From assembly GCA_019055375.1 (NCBI GenBank), contig JAHQIW010002013.1, positions 62,001 through 126,000 of the forward strand: DNA of 64,000 nucleotides, given 5' to 3'. The first letter of the stretch is position 1. Every line of letters starts with the position of its first letter. Positions 1 through 11,241 of this stretch are shown piece after piece. Position numbers and translations under genes: made by a program. The notes under the pieces are model-generated. The model saw only the letters and a program-made list of their open reading frames with translations, had not been told where the DNA came from and made no database searches. The DNA comes from Parelaphostrongylus tenuis. Lineage: Eukaryota > Nematoda > Chromadorea > Rhabditida > Metastrongylidae.

Positions 1-3000
1 GCCTATAAGAGGAAGTATATTGCAAGATACCATCTTTCAAGTGACTACTAAGATTCTAGTATAAAAAGCTTTGCCCATCGAAAAGACCGTTAGAAGGTCG
101 TGCATCGAAAGCGATGCATACCGTCCTGAAGGCATTGGCTATTTCAGTTTCGTAATCACAGTGTATTTCAGGTGGATCATAGACTCCCGTGATGATTATG
201 CTACGGAGCGTCTTCACCGTATGCACGATACCTTCTCCGCTTTCAAATGTCACACTATCATGAATTGCACGAAAACATGTCCGAAGGTAACGTACCACAT
301 TTTCTACTAGTACACGACAAGATTTAGAGATTTGAGTTCACTCATTCTTTATAATGTATACTGAGTTTTAATAGGGGTTCGTCATTTAAGTCTACTTATT
401 AACTGACTTACTCAGTAAGTAAGTCAAATGGAAACTTTAGCCATAGAAATTCAAAGTCCTGCCGGCTTAGTTTATATAGGATCAATGTCAGAAGAGATTC
501 GTGGATGTGGTAGAAAGCATTACTAAAGTTACTCTTATCTGTAAAGGCTAGAGTGCTCTCATCGAGTTTACGTACTGTTTCCCGATTGAGTATTAAAAGA
601 TATTTAGCAATTGATCTATCTTTTTGTTATTCGTTAGAGCTCTAATCTAATTATCTTGTTTGGGAAGCATTTGGTTTTGCTCTTATCATGAACGCCTAAT
701 CTGCCGGAATGAAAAACTAGCCAACTCATTGTTGCTTTACAGAACCTGAATCCAGCAAAGGCCATCGGCGAGATAAAGTCTCTCCTTACTGGCATGAGAT
801 CGAAACCAGCACCAGAACCAGCAAAGTTCTAAGTACACATTGACCATTTTTATGGATGTATCTTTTCCATGGTAGTGCATTTTCGAAGGACTTGTGAATT
901 GTTACGCGAACTACTGCTGAAATTACGGTGTACAATTCAGCTTAGTCATTCAATCTTTGTGGTATAGTTGTAGATGTACGGTGCGATTCCAGTGTCAATT
1001 GTGTATGTGTTCTTTCTATTGTAGCTTTAGGGTACTATAAATATATTTAGCAAAATATCTCCATCTATAAAGTACAGCTCACTCTATTATTTCTGAAGAA
1101 GGGAGCAGAATGTATGCGAAATATTGAAGATAGAGAGGTGGTTGTCCTATTTCAAGGTGTTTGCTTGTGAGGCACATTCAGTGTGCTTTGATGGCATTCA
1201 ACGCACCAAAGAATCTATCGAATACTCTCACTGCTAGGTATAGTTTGAAATCCTTTGGCGTCATGTATTGATGTCAGACGAGCTCCCCAATTCACAAAAC
1301 TTAGGAACATCGTAGTACGGCATCGTACGATTCCAAAATGCATTTACTGATCCAGCATCAAGGAAATCAAAAAGAAGAAATCAAGTATTTAACGAGCTCA
1401 CACGGAAAGCCAGTGATCTTGGAGAATGATGAGTGTGAGGAAACCAATCAATTATTAGAAGAAATGAGATCTTGAAATAGGTGGATCTCTTGTCGTGCAG
1501 AAATTATTTGTGTATGGTCAAGTGAATTGAGTGTTTTCAAGAGTGCGCAATCTGACAATGTGCGCTTTAACTATACCTAGTAGATGATTTTTGGTCCTCC
1601 GTACATAATATGCGACCGGAGCTCATGCTTGAAGTTATCAACACTTCAAAGGAATTCGACATTTTTGTTATTACACGTGTGCGAGGTGCTAACTCTTAAA
1701 CAGGCAGTCTTTTGGCGAGCTTAACGTTGTGAATTCTTCCCGCTATCGAAGAGTCGTTAAGTTTCGCTTTTTCAGACCGTCAATGATGTACGATCTATGT
1801 CAACTTTCTGCAGATGTGCAGATAATTGAGTGGTAGCGAATAATTGTTATTTGTGCAATCAGATGTCATCAATTACGTCCCTTCATAAAAGCAACTTCAA
1901 ATGGGCTTTCTCATTTTTGCGTAAAACAAAACTTGTAGACAGTTTCAGTTGATATATTTAGCGATTTTGCTACCAACGAGAGCTTTTGCTCAGATCTTTG
2001 TCTTATCAGTGTCGAGTTGAGGGATCTCGGCTTGAGAAGAGTGCTCTCGATACGCTTTGAGATTCGACCTGTTGACAGTATGATTCACGAAGCGCTACAT
2101 TGTCTGAGCCGAAATTTCTAACTGTGCACAGTTTTGCTCACATTTTCGACACTGAGAAGAAGCGATAGGAAATCTTGCACATAATTTTTCTAGCACGCAA
2201 GAATTTCAGAAAGGAACTTAGTTGCGCAATGGCTTTGGCATGGTTGTTGAGTATGCTGTGTGAAGATGAATCTAGCATTTTGTATGGACATAACAAATTT
2301 TGATAAATGTTCAATGTCTTCCACTTTCGAGTTGTATTCGTCGTCACTTTGTCTTAGTAGGAGTATTAGTCGCCTGGTGTCCTAATGTTTTCCAGCTATC
2401 AAAAGCCTTTAATGGCGTGGAAACTAGTGCCACCTCTTCTGCTGTATTTTACGACGACCGAGTGAGGTACTATGACATCTACAACATAAAAATATACCTC
2501 TTGTATCGTCACTTAATGGTGTTTGACGTGGTGGTTTGAGTACTTTACCATGCCTCGTCTAAATTTTCGCCATCGCGTTGGAATTGGCAACAAAGTTACA
2601 TGATGAAAGGGAAGAAATCGTATTTGTAGAAATTTCTTAATGAATATTCATTCGTTGGAAAAATTTTATCGTTACAGGGAGAATCAGTGCCACCGATATT
2701 CATTTCAACAAGCTCAATGAATCAAACGAAAATGCCATTTGTGAAAACCTCGAATCATATGCCCAACGCTTTCACTCCAGCGGTTCTTATGGGCTCACGA
2801 AGTGCCTTTTCCTCAGATTTTGGCGGTTAGTCCGCACATGAGTCTCGCAGTGTTTTCAAATGCGACTATCGACGAAGCTGCTTTTCGAGCAGTCTTTGAG
2901 CCAAAAAGACGCGTGTGCTAGTTATCTGCGGAGGTGTATCCCTTATCTTGTCCTTGACCTAATAAATTAGGAAATCTGTTTGGAGAAAATCACATAAAAA

Positions 3001-3440
3001 TTGAACCACATTCAGACCCATCACTTGTGCCAGGTGTCAGCCTTTGCAAATTGTTGAATTTAAGTTACTTTACAATCACTACAATTACGAAAAACTAGGT
3101 GCCACTGAGTGTTAATGTTTGCTACTGTTGCGCCTGCTGTTAAGACCCTAAAGCTCAAAAGTCTTTCCACTTTTTTTAGAATTTGCACTTCAGATATAAC
3201 TTTTAGAGATGATGCATTTAAAAAGTTCATACGCACCGTTAGAGGAATAGAAGAAAGTTGTTTACATGAGAATTTCTGTCAGGTTAGTACAAAATAATTG
3301 CGGGTTCAGACCGTGCTGAAACCTCAGTTACTTTTGTAGTTTGCTCTAAATGGCGAGTGTAATAGAACGTTCAACTCTGAGTACTTCTGCAACATCTTGT
3401 GTGGTCCTATGTGAATCAGTCTCGCATTACTTCTCCCCCG
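1..3440. other. No gene recognised (AT-rich non-coding)
   Basis: Only short chance open frames without splice-site support, recognisable domains or clear repeats. Nothing here could be assigned. Confidence 0.4.
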
Positions 3441-3447
3441 ACTTATG

Positions 3448-3836
3448 ATGAGGTTGGTGCAGAAGTAATTCCGGTTTACGCATTGTTGATATGCGTCTCC
3501 TTTACGAAACTTCTTGAACACCACAGCGCTACTGTGCGTTCGTTAGCAGTTCCTGGGCCAAATGCTCTGATAATGTTTGTCTCTCCACTTTATGAACCAT
3601 TCTAAACTTACGGTGTGAAACCATAATCACATTTGTACCTACCAAACTTCTTTCCATAGTCAAAAATATATAAAATTAACAGCAGGTATCATGTCATTAA
3701 CAACAGAACATAAGGCGAAGTGCTCATCTGAAAGATGTATAATTATAATCATATTTATTGAAAATATATTCCAATATCAAGCACAGCATTTCGATAATGC
3801 ACAAACCGCAATTACATTTTTACCAGCCAATTAGTT
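3448..3836 (-). mobile_element. Mariner-derived deletion element (MITE)
   Basis: The left end (around 3451) begins AGGTTGGTGCAGAAGTAATT and the right end (3804-3834) is its imperfect inverse (AAACCGCAATTACATTTTTA then CCAGCC). This pair is typical of mariner terminal repeats. On the - strand, just inside the 3451 end, an open frame reads VFKKFRKGD, which resembles the mariner helix-turn-helix W-F-K-K-F-R-x-G-D motif. The element is about 385 bp, far shorter than a full mariner of about 1.3 kb, so it is an internally deleted, non-autonomous copy. Target-site duplication was not confirmed. Confidence 0.6.
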
Positions 3837-4904
3837 CTCAGCCAGTCGTCCGTTGATGATGTGTGCGCAATGGTAAATTATGATCGGTAATTGATTGCCA
3901 TTTCATTCAAATTCACTGATATAAATCATGGTCTCATATTGAATGAGTGCATATGAAAAGCACTGACACATAGATTACATATTCTGAAACCGACTACTGA
4001 ATTCCGGCAGCAAAGTAGTTGCATGCCGGACGGTTTTTGTTTCCTTTCGTCAAACTCGAGTTTGAAATGCATTGGGAATCACATGAAGGAGCCTATACTA
4101 CCGTTGATAAAACCACCTCATGCACTCACGAACTCTAGGGATAAACCAAATTACGGAGGAAAAAATTCAAGAGAAGGTGATGAGATGTGCGCCAGGGAAC
4201 CAAATGTGCTGGAGTGGCGTCAAATTAGCTCACAGCGAGTGTGCCGAAACCTTAAGCATCCAACGTCCGTCTGTCAAATGATTCTAGTCGTCGGACTCTA
4301 ACAAATATTCAGCGTTAGGCCTAGCACTTGGATCACATCGTCGACAAGATTTTAAAAAAAAATACAACCCGAATTTCTTGCAAAGGGCATGGTCAAAAAT
4401 TTGCTGGCCGCAAAGGAGCTCTCCAATACCTTGCCTTACTCCATTGCTTTTCGCATACTTACTTTTGTCATTCGACTCATCGTAAATTATGTTGTGAAAG
4501 CAAAAAGGTTGCTAAAGTAGTTGTCCGCAGCGAAACGATTTTGCGGAAAAATCTTATGATGGATTACCGATTAGTAAAACCATTTATCATCAGCGATAGA
4601 AGTGCAAAGTATCTAAATCGGAGTAGTAACGTATCCCACGTCTACGCAAGAGTTCATTGTCATTGATAATTGATAGTATTGAGTTGTTAATGTGTCCTAA
4701 AGGAAGGTTAATATCAAGTCCGCTAGCTCTAAAAGGATGTTTTGTGCCTTAAAACGACTATTATTTATGTGAAAACACGGAGCAGAGTTGAACAGCTATT
4801 CGGCATTATGCTGAGTAGTGAACTATTTTATTTTCGAGATTCGAGCAGAACTTGGAGCCTTGTCCTTCTCTTCTAGTAAACTTGCATGAGATTAGTGCTA
4901 TTCT
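3837..4904. other. No gene recognised
   Basis: Two modest open frames (4023-4301 and 4328-4666, +) lack splice signals, known motifs or coding-like composition. Treated as non-coding. Confidence 0.35.
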
Positions 4905-5152
4905 CTTGAGATTCGATGGCTAACGTTTCGGTAAGCTCGCCTTCGCAAGAACCTTCCTCACACTGATATGCGAGATGTCACCAGTGTTATATGACGCACT
5001 GTAAAAAAAGTGTTTTTTCCATCAGCGATGAGAGTTTTATCATCAAAAAGTGGGTTTTTTCACAGTGTTTCACATAACACCGATGACCTCTACCATATAA
5101 GTGTTAAGAAGACTCTGACGAAGTCCCGAAACGTTAGCCATCAAATTTCAAA
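4905..5152. mobile_element. Palindromic MITE with hammerhead-like arms
   Basis: The ends are inverted copies: GATGGCTAACGTTTCGG at 4915-4931 and CCGAAACGTTAGCCATC at 5126-5142, with further imperfect pairing outward. A second inverted pair lies inside (about 4973-5020 with 5047-5095, GTGTTATATGACGCACTGT against its inverse). The right arm reads CTGACGAAGTCCCGAAACG, which matches the hammerhead order CUGANGA...CGAAAC but without a proper stem II. The left arm read on the - strand gives GTGAGGA...ACCGAAACG. No coding sequence. The palindrome is clear; the link to ribozymes is inference. Confidence 0.65.
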
Positions 5153-7534
5153 AGGAGTACCGATCGCGTGCAAGTTTATTTAAAAAGGACAGTTTGTAAG
5201 ACAAATTGCATTTTGAATACTCAAGCCAAGGTTTTAGAAAGAGTCGGGCCTTCGAATTACTGAACCTCGGTTTTGTGTAATAAACTCTAGCGCTACCACA
5301 ACTTCCTGCTATCGCGAATTTAGCTGGGTTCAGTGTCGGATTGTGCGTCCTAAATTAATCCCGCTGCTAATGACTGCCGATAGAACCGATATGGTCACTA
5401 GGACGGCTTTGAGAAAGGCAGAGCGATAGCCACGATATTGCGGTACGATCGCTCGCACCCTGGGTTTACATTTATGACACATACATCAGCTTTCAATCTC
5501 AACAATTTTCTCGTTGTATTCCGTATCGTACCTCACTGTAGAAAATGAATTAGACAGTGAATAGAAGTTTAGTTCACTCCCTTCTTGATTATATCATTTC
5601 GATTCTTGCCGTTGATTAACGGTGTTCATCTTTATAGTGCATTATACTGTGATAGTAAGCACATAAATTTAAAGCAGGACTGATCATTAAGTTTCTAGTT
5701 CTGAACAGATAACATTTGAAGTGTCCTTTGCTCGTGTCTGCAAATGTTGACACTGGCGATCTGCAGGCGAACTTAAGACATCCTGAAAAGACACTTATCA
5801 CTGTAATAACTAGCTGATACGAGAAAGGCGTTCGTAATTCTCTTTTTCTCCTTCGCTCGCTCGAATGCGATGGTTTGATCGAAAAACACTACATCTAAAC
5901 CTCCGTTACATGCGTGCGTCATTTTGGCGGAATATCAGTGAAAAAAGACTGGGGTGGTTGATAGTGGCTGTCTATATCTGAAGTAAGGTGCTGATCCCAA
6001 TCTTCACGCAAATTCATTCGGCTCTGATTTCCTATCAACATGAAAATTAAACAGGATTTCTAAGATTCGGACTGGAAGACAATGGGTTTCTCCAATGAAT
6101 CGAATGCAACAACATCTGTACATAATAGACGTGTAGCACACAGGATGTCTCGTTCTTGTCTAGCTGTCTAGTTTTTAACATTGCTTCATTATATTGGCCA
6201 ATGCGTAATTTCATGATGTAAGTATATAAAAATGAAAGTGACATAAGTGGCATAATGAAACAGACAGCTCATCATCAACTATTTGTTCGTAAATCGTTCG
6301 ACTGTATAGTGTGACTCCTGGCTGGCCATAATCATGATATAATTCATAAGTAAATAGGCAGAGTAAAGTGAATAGAGGAATAAAAAAGCTCTTTATTAAA
6401 TTTTTCTCAAATTCACAAAAACGTATGTAAAAAAACGGTTTGTATTCTAACACTTACTCAAAAATAAGACCACACAAACGTGTGCACCCCCGTCAACACA
6501 TTTTAATCGTTCTTTTTGCTACAAAAAGGTGGTCGAACCACACTTTTTATGTTGAATAGATAACTCATCCAAGGGAGTTGTTGTCCAGATGTGCCCCATA
6601 AAAAGTTCTGTCTACATTTGATGAATCGGAAACATTTTTTGGGTGAATTTTTCTATGCGCTCTTGACAAGAAGTTGGGCCGGGTCCTGACCGATTGCCTT
6701 GCGAAATGATGCACGCTTGTAATAAAATATAAGGCAATCGTGCTTGTACAACTGAAAGAGCCAGAAAACGATAAAGTTTTACTCCCATACCGTTGCAATC
6801 TATGTAGATGTTTTCAACTACCATTTAACAGCTCTTTATTATCTTGCTTAGAGACTCTTAATGATTATTGGTGAAGGTTATCGGCACTTTATTTATTGTA
6901 CCTTGACAAGAATTTTTTTGCTCACACACATCACGGACAAGACATATCATCTTTGTCGTTCCGGAGAGATTACAAATGGACTTTCTTTGCTCATTGATCA
7001 TAGAGTGCATTGATGGAAATAATGCTGTTATTGTGTAGAGAAGATATCCGACAAAGACAGCATTTTGATTTGAATAATCACTTATTCTAATTATATTTGC
7101 TCAGTCTATCAAGCGAAGCGAATTCATCGATAGTGGAATGGGTAGATATGCGTATCATCAAGAGACAGGCCATTAATTCGACTCTCTCTCTCACAACAAC
7201 CTTTTGCAATCATATGAGAAGGCTTTTGCTCAACTATTTCAAAGATTTCAAGATGAATGGACTAAACAGACATTCTAATACCTTGCTACACTACAGTAGG
7301 AAAGACGGAACCCTCAAACAGCAGCGGAAGTGGTCACGCCAACTATTCAAAGACATTTGGGATGAGGGATGCAAAGAAACGAATCGAATGTAAATTGGCT
7401 CGGATCTCCGCAGTAGGGATGATGATGTTTACGACAGTTTACGTCTGGTTCCAAATTTTGTACATATCTAAAAAATTTTGTTGTTGTAATGACTTTTCAT
7501 GTAATTAACTGTTTTGAGAGTATGAAAGCCTTTT
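5153..7534. other. No gene recognised
   Basis: Only short overlapping frames on both strands. The 7097-7393 + frame (98 codons) has no recognised domain or splice context. Confidence 0.35.
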
Positions 7535-7569
7535 AACGATGAAACATATTTTGAGCCGTGAAGGTCTAA

Positions 7570-7617
7570 GTGCTAGATAGATGCCTGTTTCGTCCTACCT
7601 GGACTCACTAGTAGCAC
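7570..7617 (-). ncRNA. Decayed hammerhead ribozyme
   Basis: On the - strand, stem I GUGCU/AGCAC, stem II GUCC-AGGUA-GGAC and the CGAAAC box are preserved. The core reads CUAGUGA instead of CUGAUGA, an inversion of two invariant bases, so it is probably inactive. Stem III is very short. Confidence 0.6.
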
Positions 7618-7883
7618 AGTCTCTCAGCTCAGCCGATCCCTTAAGGCTATACTTTTCTATGAAAAAATTGACACCGAGCAATAATCAACGCAATCTAGGT
7701 GATAGAGTCCCCTGACACTGCAGAGACCATCACTCAAGCTTGTGGGTGTTAAAATGAATCGTACCTCCCCATTCGACAGCTTTTTTAACAGGGATTCTTC
7801 ACCTGACTTGCGGTGATCTATTACCGGCGTCGCTTCCTTCATAGAGGAGTGTAGCCTCAAGGGATCGGCTGAATCGAGAGACT

Positions 7884-7931
7884 GTGCTGCTGAAGAGTCC
7901 AGGTAGGACGAAACAGGTGCCTGTCTAGCAC
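7884..7931 (+). ncRNA. Hammerhead ribozyme, consensus-compatible core
   Basis: The core is CTGAAGA, allowed by the CUGANGA consensus. Stem II is GTCC-AGGTA-GGAC, followed by GAAAC. A minimal stem III (CAGG-TG-CCTG) is followed by the cleavage triplet GTC at 7923-7925. Stem I pairs GTGCT (7884-7888) with AGCAC (7927-7931). All invariant positions I can check are present, so self-cleavage after 7925 is plausible. Pairing was done by eye. Confidence 0.75.
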
Positions 7932-8084
7932 TCAGACCTTAACGGCTCAAAATATGTTTTATCAATGTCAAAGTATTATTGTTTTTAGCGGGTATACAAA
8001 AAAGCGGTTGAATGAAGAGATATAGCTCTTGTAATTTGGCTGCTCTCAGCAGTAGTATAATATTACGAACATTGTTGAGTTACA

Positions 8085-8165
8085 CGAAAAGTTTGAACCA
8101 CAAACAGGAACAGAACCCGCATTTCACCCTTTCCAAGGGTGTGTGTTAGCCATGCATGACAAACG
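8085..8165 (-). repeat. tRNA-like element (third family)
   Basis: The - strand reads GGGTGAAATGCGGGTTCTG near a degraded B box. It shares the 'gggtgaaaYgcgggttc' block with copies at 9308, 16465, 55500 and 57795. It is probably a tRNA-derived SINE head or pseudogene, not a working tRNA. Confidence 0.45.
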
Positions 8166-8394
8166 CTCATGTTTTGCCATCAATCTTTCTGCGATACCAA
8201 AGCACACAACATTACAGAATTTATATTTGTAACATCACATCATTGCTAAAAGCGATTAGATAACAAAAGTTCTAGTCAATTAATTAATCATATATCCGAT
8301 ATCCGTCAGTTTAGTGGTATCGATGCCCATATGGGCTTGCTAGGAAACAAATGACGGTTCGTTTTTAGCAAAATCAATACCTCTGCTATCGACA

Positions 8395-8600
8395 GCTCTT
8401 TTACAGACCATCAGGTAATACCATCATCCGACTTGGAGTGACTATTTTTTACTCGGCGTCAACTCTTTTAGAGGATTATTTAGCCTCAAGGGATCGACGG
8501 AACCGAGGGAGGGTGCTACTGATGGGTCTCAATAGGACGAAACAAGCGCCTATATAGCATTAGACCTATCGGCTCAAAACAAGTCATTTTCTTATAAATT
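8395..8600 (+). mobile_element. Solo right arm of the hammerhead element family
   Basis: The blocks CTCGGCGTC, TTAGAGGATTATTTAGCC and CAAGGGATCG, followed by a hammerhead-like unit and GACC...CGGCTCAAAA, match the right arms at 7.8-7.97 kb and 13.55-13.7 kb. No inverted left arm is visible, so it is a truncated or solo copy. Confidence 0.55.
8512..8560 (+). ncRNA. Decayed hammerhead ribozyme
   Basis: GTGCTACTGATGG...GGACGAAAC keeps most of the core, but CTGATGG replaces the invariant final A with G, and stem III is disrupted (AAGCGCCTATA). Probably inactive relic of the same family. Confidence 0.6.
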
Positions 8601-8709
8601 CAATACCTTTCCTTCGAGTGCTTTATTAAGACCACGCTCAAATTTCAATAGATCCTTTCATTATTATTTGAGCCAACATGTCATGTGGTCTGGTAAAGGC
8701 TCTTGTACA

Positions 8710-8752
8710 GCCCGAGACACGTGTTTCGTCCTTACAGACTCATCAGCCGGGC
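8710..8752 (-). ncRNA. Intact hammerhead ribozyme (left arm)
   Basis: On the - strand, stem I GCCCG pairs with CGGGC and the core CUGAUGA is at 8746-8740. Stem II is GUCU-GUAA-GGAC with a GNRA loop, followed by GAAAC. Stem III is minimal (ACACGUGU), with a GUC cleavage triplet and predicted cleavage between 8716 and 8715. Every invariant core base is present. Stem III of two to three base pairs is the form known from hammerheads of Penelope-like elements, which often act as dimers. Confidence 0.85.
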
Positions 8753-9168
8753 AGAACCCGTCGTCTGTCGATCTTTTCATAGTCAGTTCTCTCGGGAGCG
8801 TCACACTCCTTATATATAGTTATCGACGACCTACGCTTTACACTCTACATCAGGTGAAACATTCACCTAACACTGAGTGTTTTCGCACTCGATTGCTAGC
8901 TGGCTGGTATTTTGTTCATACATGTAGGCTCAAATAATAATGAAAGGATCTATTGAAATTTGAGCGTGGTCTTAATAAAGCACTCGAAGGAAAGGTATAA
9001 TATGATAAAAATACCAGCCAGCTAGCAATCGAGTGCGAAAACACTCAGTGTTAGGTGAATGTTTCACCTGATGTAGAGTGTAAAGCGTAGGTCGTCGATA
9101 ACTATATATAAGGAGTGTGACGCTCCCGAGAGAACTGACTATGAAAAGATCGACAGACGACGGGTTCT

Positions 9169-9212
9169 GCCCGGCTGATGAGTCTGTAAGGACGAAACAC
9201 GTGTCTCGGGCT
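9169..9212 (+). ncRNA. Intact hammerhead ribozyme (right arm)
   Basis: Mirror copy of the unit at 8710-8752. GCCCG (9169-9173) pairs with CGGGC (9207-9211), the core CTGATGA is at 9175-9181, GAAA is at 9194-9197, and predicted cleavage is after C9205. Upstream sequence (GACGACGGGTTCT) could supply the tertiary loop contact. Transcription from either strand of this locus would produce an active-looking ribozyme. Confidence 0.87.
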
Positions 9213-9307
9213 GTACAAAAGCCTTTACCAGACCACATGACATGTTGGCTCAAATAATAATGAAAGTCAATACCTTTATATTGCACAAAGCGTCATGGAA
9301 GAATAAG

Positions 9308-9385
9308 GAAGTCGGTAGTGCAATTGGTTAGCACGCGCCACGGTGAGGGCGAAATACGAGTTTCATTCTCGCCTGACGTTTGAAG
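9308..9385 (+). repeat. tRNA-like element (third family)
   Basis: TAGTGCAATTGGTTAGCACG resembles an A box, and GAGTTTCATTCTCG sits where a B box is expected but is mutated. Likely tRNA-derived pseudogene or SINE head. Confidence 0.5.
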
Positions 9386-9950
9386 TTTGTAGTTTGCTTA
9401 ACATTATTTCAGATATCAAAAAACTTTTTGAATAACAACATAACTTATTGCTTACGGTTCTCCCGTCAATATGTTTACTTTATGAGTATTTTATGAAATA
9501 TGATTCAAAACATGTTAACATAATATAATGTTCATAAATTTTTTGAAAATCTTCACAGGGGCTAACTCTCACTAAGATAAATCAGTGTTTTCAAATCAAC
9601 GGCGCAGTTGATATAGTTGATAGTGAACTGTTAGAAGGTCAATACATTCAGCCGCTCTGACATGAGCTCTCTAGCGCAAGAGAAATGACCGGTTTAGATT
9701 TAAATCTGCCCGTCGTGCGTCCTTTACGGTGCTCATCTTGATCACTAATAGTGACAACGATTATGCTCTCTGTCACAACCGATAAAGACGATAGAATTTA
9801 GGTCTTTATGGGCAACTGTCGTTCATAGCTCCACAACTGGTAAATTGGCTATCTATTCCCTATTCACTCATTCATATTTAAATGAGAAATTTAGGCAATT
9901 GACCGAAGAACTGTCAGCTAAAATGTATCATTATCATATTTCTTTACAGG
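9386..9950. other. No gene recognised
   Basis: Low-information AT-rich sequence without a recognisable element. Confidence 0.3.
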
Positions 9951-9951
9951 A

Positions 9952-10232
9952 GTGCATCTGGCGCAATTGTTGGAGTTGCTTTGAGTCCCACACAAGGTCA
10001 ATGGTTCGATCTCGCGCTTATGGCTCACCAAGCCATCCATAGGATTGGCAAATTTATATCAGTCTTGTCTGGGAGGTTAGGCAGCACTAACTCGATACAG
10101 TGGTAGGCCATTGCAAGTCATTGTGATGGCCCGATACGCATCTATTAGCATCAATGAAGCTAGAAGATTGAAGAAGAGTGCACGGCACGTTCCTCAAGGA
10201 TTAATCGACTCTGAAAGCTCTATACTTTAGCT
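9952..10232 (+). mobile_element. tRNA-derived SINE (family 1)
   Basis: Begins with a tRNA-like head: CTGGCGCAATTGTTGGAG as A box and GGTTCGATCTC as B box near 9999. It continues with the family body CATGGCTCACCAAGCCATCC-like block, GTCTTGTCTGGGAGG, CAGCACTAACTCG and a 3' end ending GGATTAATCGACTC...AGCTCT. Moderately diverged. Confidence 0.75.
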
Positions 10233-10939
10233 TTAGGATTTTTTTTTTACAAATTTCCACGTCTACTGTGCACATCCCAGCATTTCTTACACGCGATTTC
10301 TTCTTCGCATCCATCATTCAAGCAGATTTTTCAACTTTTTAGCGTGTGGAGCAGGCTTCTCCTAGGTGTTAGTGAATTATTCATTGAATGTTAACGAAAC
10401 AATAAAACATGGATTGTGTATCAAATTGATCTTTTCAGGCTATGAAGAAGACCACCCGCCAAAACTTCAGTAATCACGATTATTGTAACATTCATGCTGC
10501 ATTGCTTACTGTATTGTTGCATTGCTTCGCTAATATTCTATAAATAATGTCACTAACATCTCGGAGCGATTTGACAGAATAAACTAATAGCGTATTGAAA
10601 CTTAGTCAAGGTTAATAGATAGTCGGTCCTGGGATAGGCTAGTGCTCGAAGAGTTCCTTTTCTCCAAAAATGCCGATGAATGATGTTGGATTAAATTCTC
10701 TCTGGTATCTCAAGATAATCGAACAACATCATTGGAACTTGGTTTGGAGGCTTGAAGCTGCTCTCAAACAGTTTTGGCGCCAATGTGCCAAGCTTCCATT
10801 GGATCATGCAGGAATGGAAGGTGATCTCAGAGATGGGTGAAACCATGGTAGCCGTCAGCTCAAACAAACAAGCAGTATTATAATAAATTCCAAGACCGAG
10901 TATTTGTTAACATTGGCATGCCTCAGTAATTCCTTATCT
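10233..10939. other. No gene recognised
   Basis: No supported exon. A CTATGAAGAAGACC...AAAAC string at about 10440 faintly recalls the hammerhead-like repeats but is too degenerate to call. Confidence 0.3.
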
Positions 10940-11241
10940 TCTTCTTAAGTCAAAAACGAGATATTATAATATGATCTATTCAAACAGCTGACGTTTGGAC
11001 GGTTTCGTCTTCTTCAGCGCCTGAAAAGATCACTTTGTCCACAATGCTCTCAGTCAAACAGCTTGTGCTGCTGCGATTGAAAATTGGGTCTGGTCATTTT
11101 TTCTAAGAAGCTAGAGAAGATTTTTGGCTGACTGAATTGTGGACAATCCGATCTTATCAAGCTCTGAATAAGGCGGAACTACCGAAGCGTCAGCTATTTG
11201 AATTAATTGTGGTATAATACCTCGTGTTTGGCTTAAAGAGA
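10940..11241. mobile_element. Palindromic MITE with hammerhead-like arm
   Basis: The left arm (10943-11050) and right arm (about 11135-11241) are imperfect inverted copies over about 100 bp. The paired blocks include GATATTATAATATGA/GGTATTATACCACAA, CAGCTGACG/CGTCAGCTA and TTGTCCACAAT. On the - strand the left arm reads GCTGAAGAAGACGAAACCGT followed by CCAAACGTC. This is a CUGAAGA core, stem II AGACG/CGUC and a mutated GAAAC box. Non-coding. Confidence 0.6.

Larger units (their letters stand above)
7535..7985. mobile_element. Foldback element with a hammerhead motif in each arm
   Basis: The left arm (about 7540-7660) and right arm (about 7855-7970) are imperfect inverted copies. The pairs include CATATTTTGAGCCGT against its inverse in ACGGCTCAAAATATG, and GGGATCGGCTGA on both arms in opposite orientation. 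Each arm holds a hammerhead-like unit pointing outward. No open reading frame is present in the spacer. The outer arms match the elements at 8.4, 13.5 and 60 kb, so this is one family. The family is inferred to be a non-autonomous retroelement because hammerheads of this form occur in such elements. Confidence 0.65.
8602..9285. mobile_element. Nested near-perfect palindrome carrying two intact hammerheads
   Basis: The segment at 8656-8912 is the reverse complement of 9007-9266 with almost no differences; I noticed one mismatch (AAGAGCC against AAAAGCC). In addition, 8602-8674 is the reverse complement of 8928-8999, so a 72 bp flank is itself repeated, and GGCTCAAATAATAATGAAAG occurs as a direct repeat at 8928 and 9248. 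No coding frame is convincing. A related, decayed copy lies at 58.05-58.30 kb with the same AGACCAC...GGCTCAAA frame. The near identity of the arms implies recent formation or gene conversion. It is interpreted as a non-autonomous retroelement or foldback element. Confidence 0.75.

Noticed and set aside
8668..9286. Two mirrored frames of 89 and 104 codons with identical translations
   Set aside because: They are the same palindromic hammerhead element read from each arm; the ribozyme accounts for the conservation, and no protein domain is visible.
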